Assembly (NCBI GenBank): GCA_024688685.1
Contig: JAILDX010000004.1
Location: 1 to 64,000 of the forward strand
Direction of reading: 5' to 3'
DNA: 64,000 bases
Source of the DNA: Saccharofermentans sp.
GTDB taxonomy: Bacteria; Bacillota; Clostridia; Saccharofermentanales; Saccharofermentanaceae
Part shown: positions 25,603 through 34,912 of the stretch, one piece after another
How positions within the stretch are numbered: the first letter of the stretch is position 1
Layout: each line of letters begins with the position of its first letter
Program-made: the position numbers and the translations under genes
Notes under the pieces: model-generated
Seen by the model: only the letters and a program-made list of their open reading frames with translations
Told to the model about the DNA's origin: nothing
The model's database searches: none

Positions 25603-26100
25603 TTAAAAATGGCCGCAGAGCCTTACAATACGCTCGAAAGGTCTCTTTAGAGCAACGTACCAGATCTCCTTTTTGTTATATCTCTCGACAAAGATCGTAT
25701 AACAACCCGAAAGTCTGCCGGCAATAACATCAGTAAAGATCTGATCCCCCACCATTGCCGTCTCGGTATAGGATGAACCCATAAGTTCGAGAGCACGCAT
25801 AATACCGGAAGGATTGGGCTTATGCGCATATGTAATGCACTCTATGCCCAGTTCTTTTGCGATCCCTGAGGATCTCCCCGATTTTGCGTTTGATACAAGG
25901 CAGAGCTTAAAACCGTTCTCTGTCAGCATATCCACACATTCCCTGCTGTAATCCGTAGGGACTGTTGAATGGTCAGGGCCGAGCGTATTGTCAAAATCCA
26001 GAAGAACCGTGTTTATCCCTCTGCATTTCAGATCGTTAAGATCGATATCCCTGACAGATCTGACTGACAGATCAGGTATCATTGCTTTGAATATATTCAT
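25603..26100 (-). CDS. yqeG: YqeG family HAD-type phosphatase
   Basis: HAD superfamily IIIA phosphatase of 165 residues. The nucleophile box is LLDFDNTLG with Asp36 and Asp38, followed by SNAKS (motif II) and MVGDQIFTDVIAG (motif III/IV). The substrate is unknown; YqeG is related to mitochondrial phosphatidylglycerophosphate phosphatase. It is divergent from the aspartate kinase gene. There is no ribosome-binding site; a promoter ends 7 nt before the ATG. Confidence 0.88.
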   Translation of the reverse strand: MNIFKAMIPDLSVRSVRDIDLNDLKCRGINTVLLDFDNTLGPDHSTVPTDYSRECVDMLTENGFKLCLVSNAKSGRSSGIAKELGIECITYAHKPNPSGIMRALELMGSSYTETAMVGDQIFTDVIAGRLSGCYTIFVERYNKKEIWYVALKRPFERIVRLCGHF

Positions 26101-26135
26101 ATCAAAGATTATATAATAAGTAATATTTTTCGCAA
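26101..26135 (-). promoter_or_regulatory. Promoter placing the yqeG start at +1 (leaderless candidate)
   Basis: Minus strand: TTGCGA (26130-26135), 16 nt, TATAAT (26108-26113), 7 nt, then ATG at 26100. The 7-nt spacer has no Shine-Dalgarno. The gene is first in its unit, so coupling to an upstream gene cannot explain its translation. Confidence 0.6.
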
Positions 26136-26138
26136 AAT

Positions 26139-26146
26139 GTGATAAT
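26139..26146 (+). promoter_or_regulatory. Extended -10 of the aspartate kinase gene
   Basis: TGTGATAAT (26138-26146) is an extended -10 about 35 nt before the ATG at 26182; no good -35 is seen. The gene itself has a normal GAGGTG ribosome-binding site. Confidence 0.4.
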
Positions 26147-26181
26147 ATCTATAGGTTAAATACAAACTGACGAGGTGTTAT

Positions 26182-27537
26182 ATGAAAGTTACCAAATTCG
26201 GAGGTTCTTCTCTGGCAAATGCATTCCAGATACAGAAGGTCTGCAGCATCGTACTCTCCGATCCCGACCGCAGAGTAGTTGTTGTTTCTGCTCCGGGAAA
26301 GAGAACAAAAGAGGATATCAAGGTTACGGATCTTCTCATTGATGTTGCAAAGTCAAGGATTGCAGGAGCAGATTACAAGACTCCGCTCAGCGCAGTAATC
26401 GCAAGATTCGAAGAGATTACAAGCGAACTCAAGATCCAGAGTGTACTCCCTGAGGTTATTTCAGCTGTTACCGAAGTTGTTGAAGCAGAGATCCATGACA
26501 GTGTGCTTTATCTTGACTCTGTAAAGGCAATGGGTGAAGATTCCAGTGCAAGAGTTGTTGCTGCATATCTCAATTCAACAGGACACAAGGCTGAGTACTG
26601 CAATCCTAAGGAATGCGGTCTTTTCCTTGAGCATAACGATATTGGCAAGGCCGTAATTCTCGAAGAGTCTTACGATAACCTTTCGGGTCTTGTAAAGGAC
26701 AGCGACACGATATACGTCTTCCCCGGCTTCTACGGCTACACAAAGCAGGGACAGATCATCACCTTCTCAAGAGGCGGTTCTGATATAACAGGATCGATCC
26801 TTGCAGGTGCCATCAAAGCAGAGGTTTATGAGAACTGGACAGACGTGGACAGCGTATATGCTGTTAACCCGTCTCTTGTTAACAACCCGTTCCCGATCAG
26901 GGAGATCACATACGACGAGATGAGAGAGCTTGCATATGCAGGTTTTACGGTTCTTCACGAAGATGCCCTCTTCCCTGTTTATGTCCGTGGTATTCCGATC
27001 AACATCAAGAACACAAACAACCCTTCTGCAAAAGGAACATGGATCGTTTCGAAGCGTACACATTATGATTCCCTTGTTACAGGTATTGCCGGCGAGAAGG
27101 GCTTCTGTGCCGTAACAGTAAGCAAGTATCTTATGAATCAGCAGGTCGGCTTCCTCTGGAACGTAATGAGGATCTTTATGGAAGAAGGCATATCCGTTGA
27201 GCATATCCCTTCGGGTATCGATACTGTATCCATTATCGTCCGTAAGAAGTACTTCACTCCAGAGAAGCAGGAAGTAATCTGCAACAGGATACTTAAGGAG
27301 CTCAATGCTACCGACATCAAGGTTGAAAGAGACCTTGCCATCGTTATGATCGTCGGTGAAGCTATGGCTAATTCAGTCGGTATCATGGCAAGAGCTGCAT
27401 CCGCGCTGAGTAATGCGGGCATCAACCTCCGTATCGTTAACCAGGGTGCATCTGAGATATCAATGATGTTCGGTGTTGCTGAATCCTACTGTTCTTATGC
27501 TGTAAAGGTACTTTATAAAGAATTGTTCAGATACTGA
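26182..27537 (+). CDS. Aspartate kinase
   Basis: Phosphorylates aspartate, the first step to lysine, threonine and methionine; 451 residues. The N-terminal kinase domain starts with the KFGGSSLA signature and contains FSRGGSDITGS and ENWTDVDSVY. Two C-terminal ACT domains (about 310-450) include GVAESYCSYAVKVLY. It is the class III monofunctional type without a homoserine dehydrogenase part. Allosteric control by lysine or threonine is likely through the ACT domains. It is a single-gene unit ended by a terminator shared with the convergent gene. Confidence 0.93.
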   Translation: MKVTKFGGSSLANAFQIQKVCSIVLSDPDRRVVVVSAPGKRTKEDIKVTDLLIDVAKSRIAGADYKTPLSAVIARFEEITSELKIQSVLPEVISAVTEVVEAEIHDSVLYLDSVKAMGEDSSARVVAAYLNSTGHKAEYCNPKECGLFLEHNDIGKAVILEESYDNLSGLVKDSDTIYVFPGFYGYTKQGQIITFSRGGSDITGSILAGAIKAEVYENWTDVDSVYAVNPSLVNNPFPIREITYDEMRELAYAGFTVLHEDALFPVYVRGIPINIKNTNNPSAKGTWIVSKRTHYDSLVTGIAGEKGFCAVTVSKYLMNQQVGFLWNVMRIFMEEGISVEHIPSGIDTVSIIVRKKYFTPEKQEVICNRILKELNATDIKVERDLAIVMIVGEAMANSVGIMARAASALSNAGINLRIVNQGASEISMMFGVAESYCSYAVKVLYKELFRY

Positions 27538-27554
27538 TTTCGTAATCCGTAAAT

Positions 27555-27593
27555 AAAACAGGGGCTTTCTCATAATGAGATCACCCCTGTTTT
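27555..27593. terminator. Bidirectional intrinsic terminator
   Basis: AAAACAGGGG (27555-27564) pairs with CCCCTGTTTT (27584-27593), with an inner stem CTC/GAG around 27568-27579. T-runs occur on both strands, so it serves the aspartate kinase gene (+) and the pseudophosphatase gene (-), whose stop begins 2 nt away. Confidence 0.9.
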
Positions 27594-27594
27594 T

Positions 27595-29352
27595 TCAGTT
27601 ATTATCTCCGTCTTCATCCGGCTGAGGGTCAGGCTGACCGCCGCCACCGCCCTGTTCGCCTCCGCCGCCCTGTTCGGGCTCAGGATCTACATCAGGCTCG
27701 TCAGGCTCCTGCTCATCCGGCTGCTGAGGTGTAGTCTCAGATGACTGAGTTGTTGCCTGAGTTGTTGCCTGTGTCGTAGCTCTTGTTGTCTGTCTTGTAG
27801 TAGCCTGCGTCTGAGGAGTCATCTCAGTAGTGACGATCGTTGACTCAGATGTCGATGATTCAGACTCAGATGATTCTGTCTCGCTGGAAGAAGATGTCGG
27901 CGCATCAGTTTCCATTATAGAAGAAGACTCCCCAGCGGTTGGATCGCTGAGGGAGATCATTTCATTAAGTATGTAGCCTGTGACATTTTCTGATGTCGTT
28001 ATCGAACTGAACAGGCTGCCAGCCGAATTGACTGTGACCGCATCGCCACGGTTCAGAGACGCGACCAGCGTACTGTTGACGTCTTCCTGCGCAAACACCG
28101 GAGTTCCGTCAGCGGTTACGTAGTAGACAAGATTGTTGACCGAGGCTGCCGTCGTCTCGGAACTCTTGCCTACTATATCTTTGAAATTGAATATCAGATA
28201 CATGACACCGAAACCGATCGCAACACTCACAAGGAATATTATTATCGGTATGACTATTGCCATTACTCGTTTCTTCTTCTCACCCTTGTCCGGAGTGTAA
28301 TCATCATAGTATTCTTCATCATCATCGTCATCATCATCTTCATATTCCGCATATGCATTCCCGGGATTGAAGTTCCTTGTTCCTCCGTCATTAACAGGAA
28401 CGTCGTGATCGGGATATCTTGAGGCCCTCGTCTGAGCGGGTTCCGGCTCACCGAAAGGTGTATAGCCGTCAACTTCCCTGCTTGCACCGGCATTTGCAAC
28501 TGTACCGTCAGAAGCAAGATGACTTCCTATAACAGCATCACCCGGAAGAAGGAATGTCGATTCAACCTTCATACATATTACGGTAAGACCTGACTTGATA
28601 CCGTAGTTCATAGCTGAAGTGATAAGCTCTCTCGCCTTGCTCTCAGGATTAAGAGGACGCACGAGAGTAATATTTCTCATCTGGGCAGGCATAAGATGTG
28701 AGATACCAAGACCCATAAGGAAGATCTCATCATTATCCTGAAGCTTGAGCTGAACCTTCTTGAAAGGAACAACAGGACCGTCCTGAGGCATCTTACCAAG
28801 ATACTGTGTAAGATTCATATTATCGGGGTGACTCATCTCCTGTTCAGGAGTGATGGCTCCCATCTGGACATATCTGTGAGCAACAGTCTGTTCCTCGGTA
28901 AGTACCATAAGACGGTTATTACGGAATAATGTAGCTTTAGTATTACCAACATGGATAACCCGGAGGACATCGCCTTCGATAACTACCATTGTCATTGATA
29001 CCTTAAGATTGTTGCCTGTTGCAGCAGCAATATTGCAGACCTTAACATTGAGCACGTTGATAACCTGATTTGAGAAAGCCTCAAAATCAAGTACCGGAGA
29101 ATTGGAAACCTGCGCAACAAGCCTCTCCAGTTCTGCATTAAGTTCGATATTGAGCATCGCACCTGCATTGTCCGGTCCGATACATGAAAAAACTGCACAG
29201 ATCTGAATTGGTGATGTTGATCTTGCCGTCCTTAAGAACTCCTGCGGGAAATCCGCCTTCTTACGTGACAACGTCAGGAAGAAAACGTTCTCCTGCGGCT
29301 GATTTGCGATCAGGTTAGTCTCACAGATACAAGTTGATACCGTCTTACTCAT
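27595..29352 (-). CDS. PP2C-like pseudophosphatase with membrane helix, SH3-like domain and T/Q-rich tail
   Basis: 585 residues. The first ~260 follow a PP2C (PPM) phosphatase: VIHVGNTKATLFRNNRLMVL aligns with the GDSRaYL segment, and GAITPEQEMSHPDNMNLTQY (with LG next) with its typical continuation. All metal-binding boxes are lost: DG(M/H)GGH is replaced by CIGPDNAG, SDGL by MGLGIS, and the terminal DN(I)T by KSGLTV. An acidic run (Asp/Glu/Tyr) and a basic patch precede one membrane helix (about 368-392); an SH3-like domain (about 410-475) and a low-complexity Thr/Gln/Ser then Pro/Gly/Glu tail lie outside. ATG at 29352 follows GGGGG. It is 1 nt after the LCP gene. Confidence 0.75.
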   Translation of the reverse strand: MSKTVSTCICETNLIANQPQENVFFLTLSRKKADFPQEFLRTARSTSPIQICAVFSCIGPDNAGAMLNIELNAELERLVAQVSNSPVLDFEAFSNQVINVLNVKVCNIAAATGNNLKVSMTMVVIEGDVLRVIHVGNTKATLFRNNRLMVLTEEQTVAHRYVQMGAITPEQEMSHPDNMNLTQYLGKMPQDGPVVPFKKVQLKLQDNDEIFLMGLGISHLMPAQMRNITLVRPLNPESKARELITSAMNYGIKSGLTVICMKVESTFLLPGDAVIGSHLASDGTVANAGASREVDGYTPFGEPEPAQTRASRYPDHDVPVNDGGTRNFNPGNAYAEYEDDDDDDDEEYYDDYTPDKGEKKKRVMAIVIPIIIFLVSVAIGFGVMYLIFNFKDIVGKSSETTAASVNNLVYYVTADGTPVFAQEDVNSTLVASLNRGDAVTVNSAGSLFSSITTSENVTGYILNEMISLSDPTAGESSSIMETDAPTSSSSETESSESESSTSESTIVTTEMTPQTQATTRQTTRATTQATTQATTQSSETTPQQPDEQEPDEPDVDPEPEQGGGGEQGGGGGQPDPQPDEDGDNN

Positions 29353-29353
29353 A

Positions 29354-30442
29354 TTATGTCCCCCAAATAAAATTATGAAGTCTTGTGTTAGTCTGTTCAA
29401 AATCTATGATCATCATCCAGGGATTGCTCTGGACTGTAAAAAGATTATCTTCAGGAACCCTGTATTGTGTCAGGTTATCAGAACCTTCAACACCACTGAT
29501 ACCGACTCTTGCCAGATCCTCCGGACGCATATTTGTCTCAAACATACCCGTGGATTTCTCAAGGAGCAGTACCTGCTGGAAATAGTTCATGCCTGCAACC
29601 TTCTCGATCAGTGCCTGAGCCAGTGTTCTCTGTCTTGATGTTCTTACGAAATCGGAATCCAGATACCTGATACGTGTCCATGCTATAGCCTGAACACCGT
29701 TAAGAGTCTGGAGACCGCTTGATGTGATCTGAGGTGATGAAGCTCCTGTCCACTTATTCTGATATGAGATAAACTCATTGGCATATTTAACTTCACCTGC
29801 GCTGACTGTAATATCAATACCGCCGACAAGATCAATAACATCAGCAGCAGAAGCAAAATCGAGCATTACAAATCTCTGAATATCAAGATCGAATGTACGG
29901 TTGATCGTGTTGATCATAAGACCTACACCGCCGTAAGCATAAGCTGCATTGAGCTTATCAAGTTTTGTCTTTGCCGTATCAGCAGTATCTCCGATATATA
30001 CACCTGTATCTCTCATCAGGGAAGTAAGCTTAACCGTCTTCTGAGTTTTATTGATAGAAACGATCATCATCGCATCAGAACGGCACTTGTAATCATTCGT
30101 CTTACGGGAATCAATACCGAAAACAAGAATATTCTCGACATTGGGATCCTTCTGTGCAACGGCAATGATAGGATGATTGGGATTGTAATATACTCTTGTA
30201 TGACCGCCGTCCTTCCATGCAGATTCAACATCTCCGCCGGTAAGGCTTCCGCCCTCAACCAGATTCAATGTTGCATATTCCTGATCTGAAACGATGGGAA
30301 TATTTACATAAGTACGTCCGAATACCCAGTAGAAATATAGGAAGACTCCGACAATTAGTCCGAGAACAACGCAAAAGAACCTGACGATCTTGCCCGCCAG
30401 TCCTTTCTTCCTGTCCTGTTTGCCCTGCTTCTTCTTACTCAC
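29354..30442 (-). CDS. LytR-CpsA-Psr (LCP) family cell-wall polymer ligase
   Basis: Membrane protein, about 362 residues, that transfers lipid-linked polymers to peptidoglycan. One N-terminal helix (about 18-42) anchors an outside LCP domain with NILVFGIDSR, a conserved-arginine SLMRDTGVYIG box and the YAYGGVGLMINTINR segment, then RIRYLDSDFVRTSRQR. A start at 30454 (ATG) lacks a ribosome-binding site; the GTG at 30442 has GGAG 6 nt upstream and is preferred. It is followed after 1 nt by the PP2C-like protein, which suggests joint action at the wall. Confidence 0.87.
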   Translation of the reverse strand: MSKKKQGKQDRKKGLAGKIVRFFCVVLGLIVGVFLYFYWVFGRTYVNIPIVSDQEYATLNLVEGGSLTGGDVESAWKDGGHTRVYYNPNHPIIAVAQKDPNVENILVFGIDSRKTNDYKCRSDAMMIVSINKTQKTVKLTSLMRDTGVYIGDTADTAKTKLDKLNAAYAYGGVGLMINTINRTFDLDIQRFVMLDFASAADVIDLVGGIDITVSAGEVKYANEFISYQNKWTGASSPQITSSGLQTLNGVQAIAWTRIRYLDSDFVRTSRQRTLAQALIEKVAGMNYFQQVLLLEKSTGMFETNMRPEDLARVGISGVEGSDNLTQYRVPEDNLFTVQSNPWMMIIDFEQTNTRLHNFIWGT

Positions 30443-30477
30443 ATAGTTCTCCATTAAACATTATCAAAGCAAACTGT

Positions 30478-30505
30478 ATTATAAACTATATTTATAAGAT
30501 TTCAA
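30478..30505 (-). promoter_or_regulatory. LCP gene promoter
   Basis: Minus strand: TTGAAA (30500-30505), 16 nt, TATAAT (30478-30483). Upstream of the -35, small inverted repeats at about 30504-30518 and 30517-30530 (TGTGGACTTCCACA) could be operator-like but are short. Confidence 0.65.
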
Positions 30506-30544
30506 ACGTTCTGCGTTTGTGGACTTCCACAGATTTTCAATGAA

Positions 30545-30574
30545 AAAGGGCTGTACCATTTGGTACAGCCCTTT
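30545..30574 (-). terminator. Intrinsic terminator of gdhA
   Basis: A 13-bp perfect stem (30545-30557 with 30562-30574), 4-nt loop and a T-run on the minus strand, about 20 nt after the gdhA stop. Confidence 0.93.
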
Positions 30575-30596
30575 CTATGGAAGTATGAAACAAATA

Positions 30597-31961
<1,365 letters not shown>

Positions 31962-32049
31962 TTACCGCCTTTCCTTTGCTGTTTTGAAAGTTATTACAGC
32001 TAATCTTTCATTTCCATTAACTCTCGTTAACTGGTTTTTACAGTGAAAG

Positions 32050-32078
32050 ATAATAATATAAAGTCAATCTCAACGCAA
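32050..32078 (-). promoter_or_regulatory. gdhA promoter candidate
   Basis: Minus strand: TTGCGT (32073-32078), 17 nt, TATTAT (32050-32055), giving a leader of about 90 nt before the gdhA ATG. The leader shows no strong fold. Confidence 0.45.
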
Positions 32079-32122
32079 TAGGAAATTGAAAAATGAAAGA
32101 AAGAATAATAAATCTTGCAAAA

Positions 32123-32638
32123 TCAACCGGGCAGCGATGTAAAATCAGTAGGCATTGACATCGACACTGATGTCTCCGACGTCTCTGATGTCTCAATATA
32201 CTGCCCCTCTACCTTAAAAGGATCGTTCTCGGTTATGTCATCTATGGACTCGATGCCAAAAACATGGGATATCTCGCCAAAATCAGCAGCTCCCAGAAGC
32301 CTGTCTATTGATATGAAAATAAGCAGAAGAAGTATAATGGCAAGAAGTCCCCTTCTGATAATTATCAGATGCCTCTCAGCATTGTACTTGGCATTTACGC
32401 TTTCCTTGGTGGTATATCCGACCAGAACATATACCTTGCGGAGATCCTTGCGCGGAGGACGGTTCTTGTACTCATTATACTTCAGCTTAAAATAGTTCCT
32501 GATACGCCACGGAATATATCTGAAAAACCTGATGGTGGCACGGACAGATGAACCGATAACACCAAGGAAACCGGAAACAAATCTGCTCTGTGCATCAGAA
32601 ATATAAGAATCTATATCTTTTTCTTTATTCTCAGACAT
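32123..32638 (-). CDS. Hypothetical single-pass membrane protein
   Basis: I do not recognise this 171-residue protein. The first ~90 residues are basic and aromatic (RFFRYIPWRIRNYFK...), one membrane helix lies at about 94-113 (GLLAIILLLLIFISI), and the acidic outside tail ends in a Ser/Thr-rich repeat SETSETSVSMS. It lies after the small HTH-like gene, 17 nt away, without a ribosome-binding site but with a promoter ending 6 nt before the ATG. Topology suggests a cytosolic RNA- or lipid-contacting part, but that is only inference. Confidence 0.65.
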   Translation of the reverse strand: MSENKEKDIDSYISDAQSRFVSGFLGVIGSSVRATIRFFRYIPWRIRNYFKLKYNEYKNRPPRKDLRKVYVLVGYTTKESVNAKYNAERHLIIIRRGLLAIILLLLIFISIDRLLGAADFGEISHVFGIESIDDITENDPFKVEGQYIETSETSETSVSMSMPTDFTSLPG

Positions 32639-32672
32639 ACGGTAATTATATCATTTTACTCATCATCAACAA
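32639..32672 (-). promoter_or_regulatory. Promoter placing the small membrane gene start at +1 (leaderless candidate)
   Basis: Minus strand: TTGTTG (32667-32672), 16 nt ending in TGA, TATAAT (32645-32650), 6 nt, ATG at 32638. The TGA before TATAAT makes an extended -10. No Shine-Dalgarno is present. Confidence 0.5.
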
Positions 32673-33144
32673 CAAATTGTTTGGCAAGAAGCTTTATTGC
32701 AGTGTTGCGGTATCTGTAATAAGTTGATTTGCTCATATACAGATCTTTGCAAAGCTCCTCGACAGGCATATTTTTCAGATACGCGAAATATATTACTCTG
32801 TTGCAGACACTTGGCAGCGACAATATCAGAACGAGAAGTCTTCTTGCCTCATTCTTGCGTTTGATCTTGGCGCGGTATTCAATGATCGTATTCTCGATAT
32901 ATTCCTCATAACCGGATATATAGCTGTCATATGTATTCAGTCTGGAATATACATCTCTCGAGAAACAGGTCGCAGCACTTGTGGCAACAGGAGCATATTC
33001 CTTTGCGTACATATCCCTTATCAGTTCATCCCGTTCCTCCGTTGCCTCACGGTAAAACCTCAGACACTGCTTGGCATCTTCATCAACGAAGCTCAGGTCC
33101 TTTGCGATAGTCTTAAGTCTTTCTTTGATCATCTTTTCTGTCAT
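32656..33144 (-). CDS. Small HTH protein resembling DUF1492/ArpU or sigma-70 region 4
   Basis: About 162 residues. The C-terminal ~60 residues read as a region-4-like helix-turn-helix: LPSVCNRVIYFAYLKNMPVE (with a following LSKSTYYRYRN-like segment, here MSKSTYYRYRNTAIKLL). The N-terminal part is helical and charged. Such folds occur in phage late-gene activators (ArpU, DUF1492) and in sigma-like regulators; no phage genes are nearby. It is divergent from lexA across two SOS boxes. ATGs are available at 33180 and 33144; the first would lie inside the LexA boxes and neither has a good ribosome-binding site. Confidence 0.6.
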   Translation of the reverse strand: MTEKMIKERLKTIAKDLSFVDEDAKQCLRFYREATEERDELIRDMYAKEYAPVATSAATCFSRDVYSRLNTYDSYISGYEEYIENTIIEYRAKIKRKNEARRLLVLILSLPSVCNRVIYFAYLKNMPVEELCKDLYMSKSTYYRYRNTAIKLLAKQFVVDDE

Positions 33145-33162
33145 TATTGTGCCGGAAAATAA

Positions 33163-33202
33163 CGAACAAGTGTTTGACATTTAACGAACATTTGTATACA
33201 AT
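33163..33202 (+). promoter_or_regulatory. lexA promoter with two SOS boxes
   Basis: TTGACA (33174-33179), 17 nt, TACAAT (33197-33202). A full Bacillota-type LexA box CGAACAAGTGTTTG (33163-33176) overlaps the -35, and a half-conserved box CGAACATTTGTATA (33185-33198) fills the spacer. LexA would therefore block its own transcription, and possibly that of the divergent gene. Confidence 0.8.
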
Positions 33203-33233
33203 GATTAAAACATATTATAAAGGAGCAACGATC

Positions 33234-33890
33234 ATGCCTTCTACTGCAAAATCAGCACGTTCAATTGAGAAAGTCTACGATTATGTAAGCAATTATATAC
33301 ACACAAATGCAATGTCACCGTCTGTTCGGGATATCTGTGCAGGTACCGGACTCAAGTCTACTTCATCCGTTCATTTATATTTGAAGAAGCTTGATGAGAT
33401 GGGACGTATAGAATACAGACCCGGCCTCCGCAGAGCCATTATCCTGAAGAATAACGATAACACGGAAGTTGCAAAAGACATCGAACAGTCCGGACGCTCC
33501 GATATAGTTACTCTTCCCTGTATCGGTAAGATAACTGCAGGTATCCCTATCCTTGCACACGAGAATTATTCGGGCGAAGCATTTCCGGTAAGCAGATCTC
33601 TGATCGGTAATGAGGACGCCTTTATGCTTAAGGTAAAGGGTGACTCAATGATAGATGCCGGTATCTTTGACGGCGACTATCTTATTATCCGCAAACAGAA
33701 CACTTGTGATAATAGGGATATCATTGCAGCTCTTATCGATGATGAGGCTACTGTTAAGCGATTTGGTACCCTGAATGGCAAGCCCTATCTCTTCCCCGAG
33801 AACGATGCATATGATCCGATTCCTTTCTACACGGATAATTGCCGCATTCTTGGTAAAGTCGTTGGTCTGCACAGGTATCACATTTCCTGA
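33234..33890 (+). CDS. lexA: SOS repressor LexA
   Basis: 218-residue self-cleaving repressor. The N-terminal winged helix contains SPSVRDICAGTGLKSTSSVH (28-47). The cleavage site is Ala102-Gly103, and the S24 catalytic dyad is Ser138 (KGDSMIDAG) and Lys175 (EATVKRF). The ATG at 33234 follows AAAGGAG; longer forms from 33147 would run through the operator. Two LexA boxes at the promoter show autoregulation. Likely DNA-damage targets in this window are recN and the DinG-like helicase, but I saw no box at those starts. Confidence 0.96.
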   Translation: MPSTAKSARSIEKVYDYVSNYIHTNAMSPSVRDICAGTGLKSTSSVHLYLKKLDEMGRIEYRPGLRRAIILKNNDNTEVAKDIEQSGRSDIVTLPCIGKITAGIPILAHENYSGEAFPVSRSLIGNEDAFMLKVKGDSMIDAGIFDGDYLIIRKQNTCDNRDIIAALIDDEATVKRFGTLNGKPYLFPENDAYDPIPFYTDNCRILGKVVGLHRYHIS

Positions 33891-33931
33891 CCTCCTTTCC
33901 ACACCTTCACTTTAAGACGGTATGGACCGAA

Positions 33932-34912
33932 TTACAATAGAAATATTTTTTTAGGCCCAAATTTGAGACTTTTTTCGAGCTGGCCCAGAATTTCGACCAT
34001 TGATTTGTCACTTTTCGACAAATCAATGTCATTTTTTGACATGTACCTGAACCAGGACAATTGACGTTTCGCATAATGCCTTGAATTCAGCTTGATTTCA
34101 TATATGCAGCTGTCAAGATCACGTTCGTTATTTAAGTATGGAAAGAGTTCTTTATACCCTATTGCCTGGAGTGCAGTCGCACCTGTTTTCTCATAGTTTG
34201 TGAGCAGCCAGCGAGCCTCTTCAACAAGACCCTGTTCGACCATATTATCCACTCTTCTGTTGATGCGGTCGTACAGTATATCTCTGGGCATATCAGGGCA
34301 GAATATCATAAACGGATATGAAGGCCCCTCACTGTGTGATCTTTTATTCTTCTCTGTAAATGTTACTCCTGAATCCAGATATACTGCATAAGCTCTGATA
34401 ACACGCCTTGTGTTATTCGGATGTATCTTGGCTGCAGCTTCAGGATCAGCCTTACTTAACTCTTCATAGATTCCGTCTATACCTTCAGAATCGAACCGCT
34501 CATAAAGCTCATTGATCACACTGTCTGAATCTGTATCTTCTCCGAACTTTGTTCCGTTGAATAAGGCTGAGACATATTGTCCGGTACCTCCGCAGATTAT
34601 GGGCAGCCTGCCTCTTGAGAGTATATCTTCAATCTCACTGACCGCCTCAGACGAATAATCACTTACTGAATAGCTGACAGACGGATCGACTATATCGATC
34701 ATGTGATGAGGGACAGCAGCCTGATCTTCCTTTGTCGGTTTCGCGGTTCCGATGTCCAGGCCTTTATATATCTGCATCGAATCACAAGATACGATCTCCC
34801 CGCCTGTTTTTTCAGCCAGATGCATGGCTATATCAGACTTGCCGCTGGCGGTAGGACCTGCAATGATCGGCAGGAACCTGTATTCAGGTAAATACTGAGA
34901 CAGATCTTTCAT
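33932..34912 (-). CDS. miaA: tRNA dimethylallyltransferase
   Basis: Adds the isopentenyl group to A37 of tRNAs reading UNN codons; 326 residues. Walker A is GPTASGKS (19-26); the SCDSMQIYKGLDIGTAKP box and the RQLSWFRY motif near the C-terminus are diagnostic. It acts before MiaB, encoded in the same string, and uses dimethylallyl diphosphate from the dxs pathway. Its ATG overlaps the mutL stop. The 3' coding end contains a 12-bp inverted repeat (33998-34028). Confidence 0.94.
   Translation of the reverse strand: MKDLSQYLPEYRFLPIIAGPTASGKSDIAMHLAEKTGGEIVSCDSMQIYKGLDIGTAKPTKEDQAAVPHHMIDIVDPSVSYSVSDYSSEAVSEIEDILSRGRLPIICGGTGQYVSALFNGTKFGEDTDSDSVINELYERFDSEGIDGIYEELSKADPEAAAKIHPNNTRRVIRAYAVYLDSGVTFTEKNKRSHSEGPSYPFMIFCPDMPRDILYDRINRRVDNMVEQGLVEEARWLLTNYEKTGATALQAIGYKELFPYLNNERDLDSCIYEIKLNSRHYAKRQLSWFRYMSKNDIDLSKSDKSMVEILGQLEKSLKFGPKKIFLL
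33998..34028 (+). terminator. Possible lexA terminator inside the miaA 3' end
   Basis: CATTGATTTGTC (33998-34009) and GACAAATCAATG (34017-34028) form a perfect 12-bp stem with a 7-nt loop. On the plus strand a TCATTTTTTG run follows, about 110 nt after the lexA stop. It lies within the convergent miaA coding sequence. Confidence 0.4.

Noticed and set aside
33180..33180. Start of the small HTH gene at 33180
   Set aside because: Would begin inside the LexA operator region without a ribosome-binding site; 33144 is preferred but also uncertain.
33147..33233. Longer LexA N-terminus
   Set aside because: It would translate the operator and promoter; the ATG at 33234 has an AAAGGAG site.
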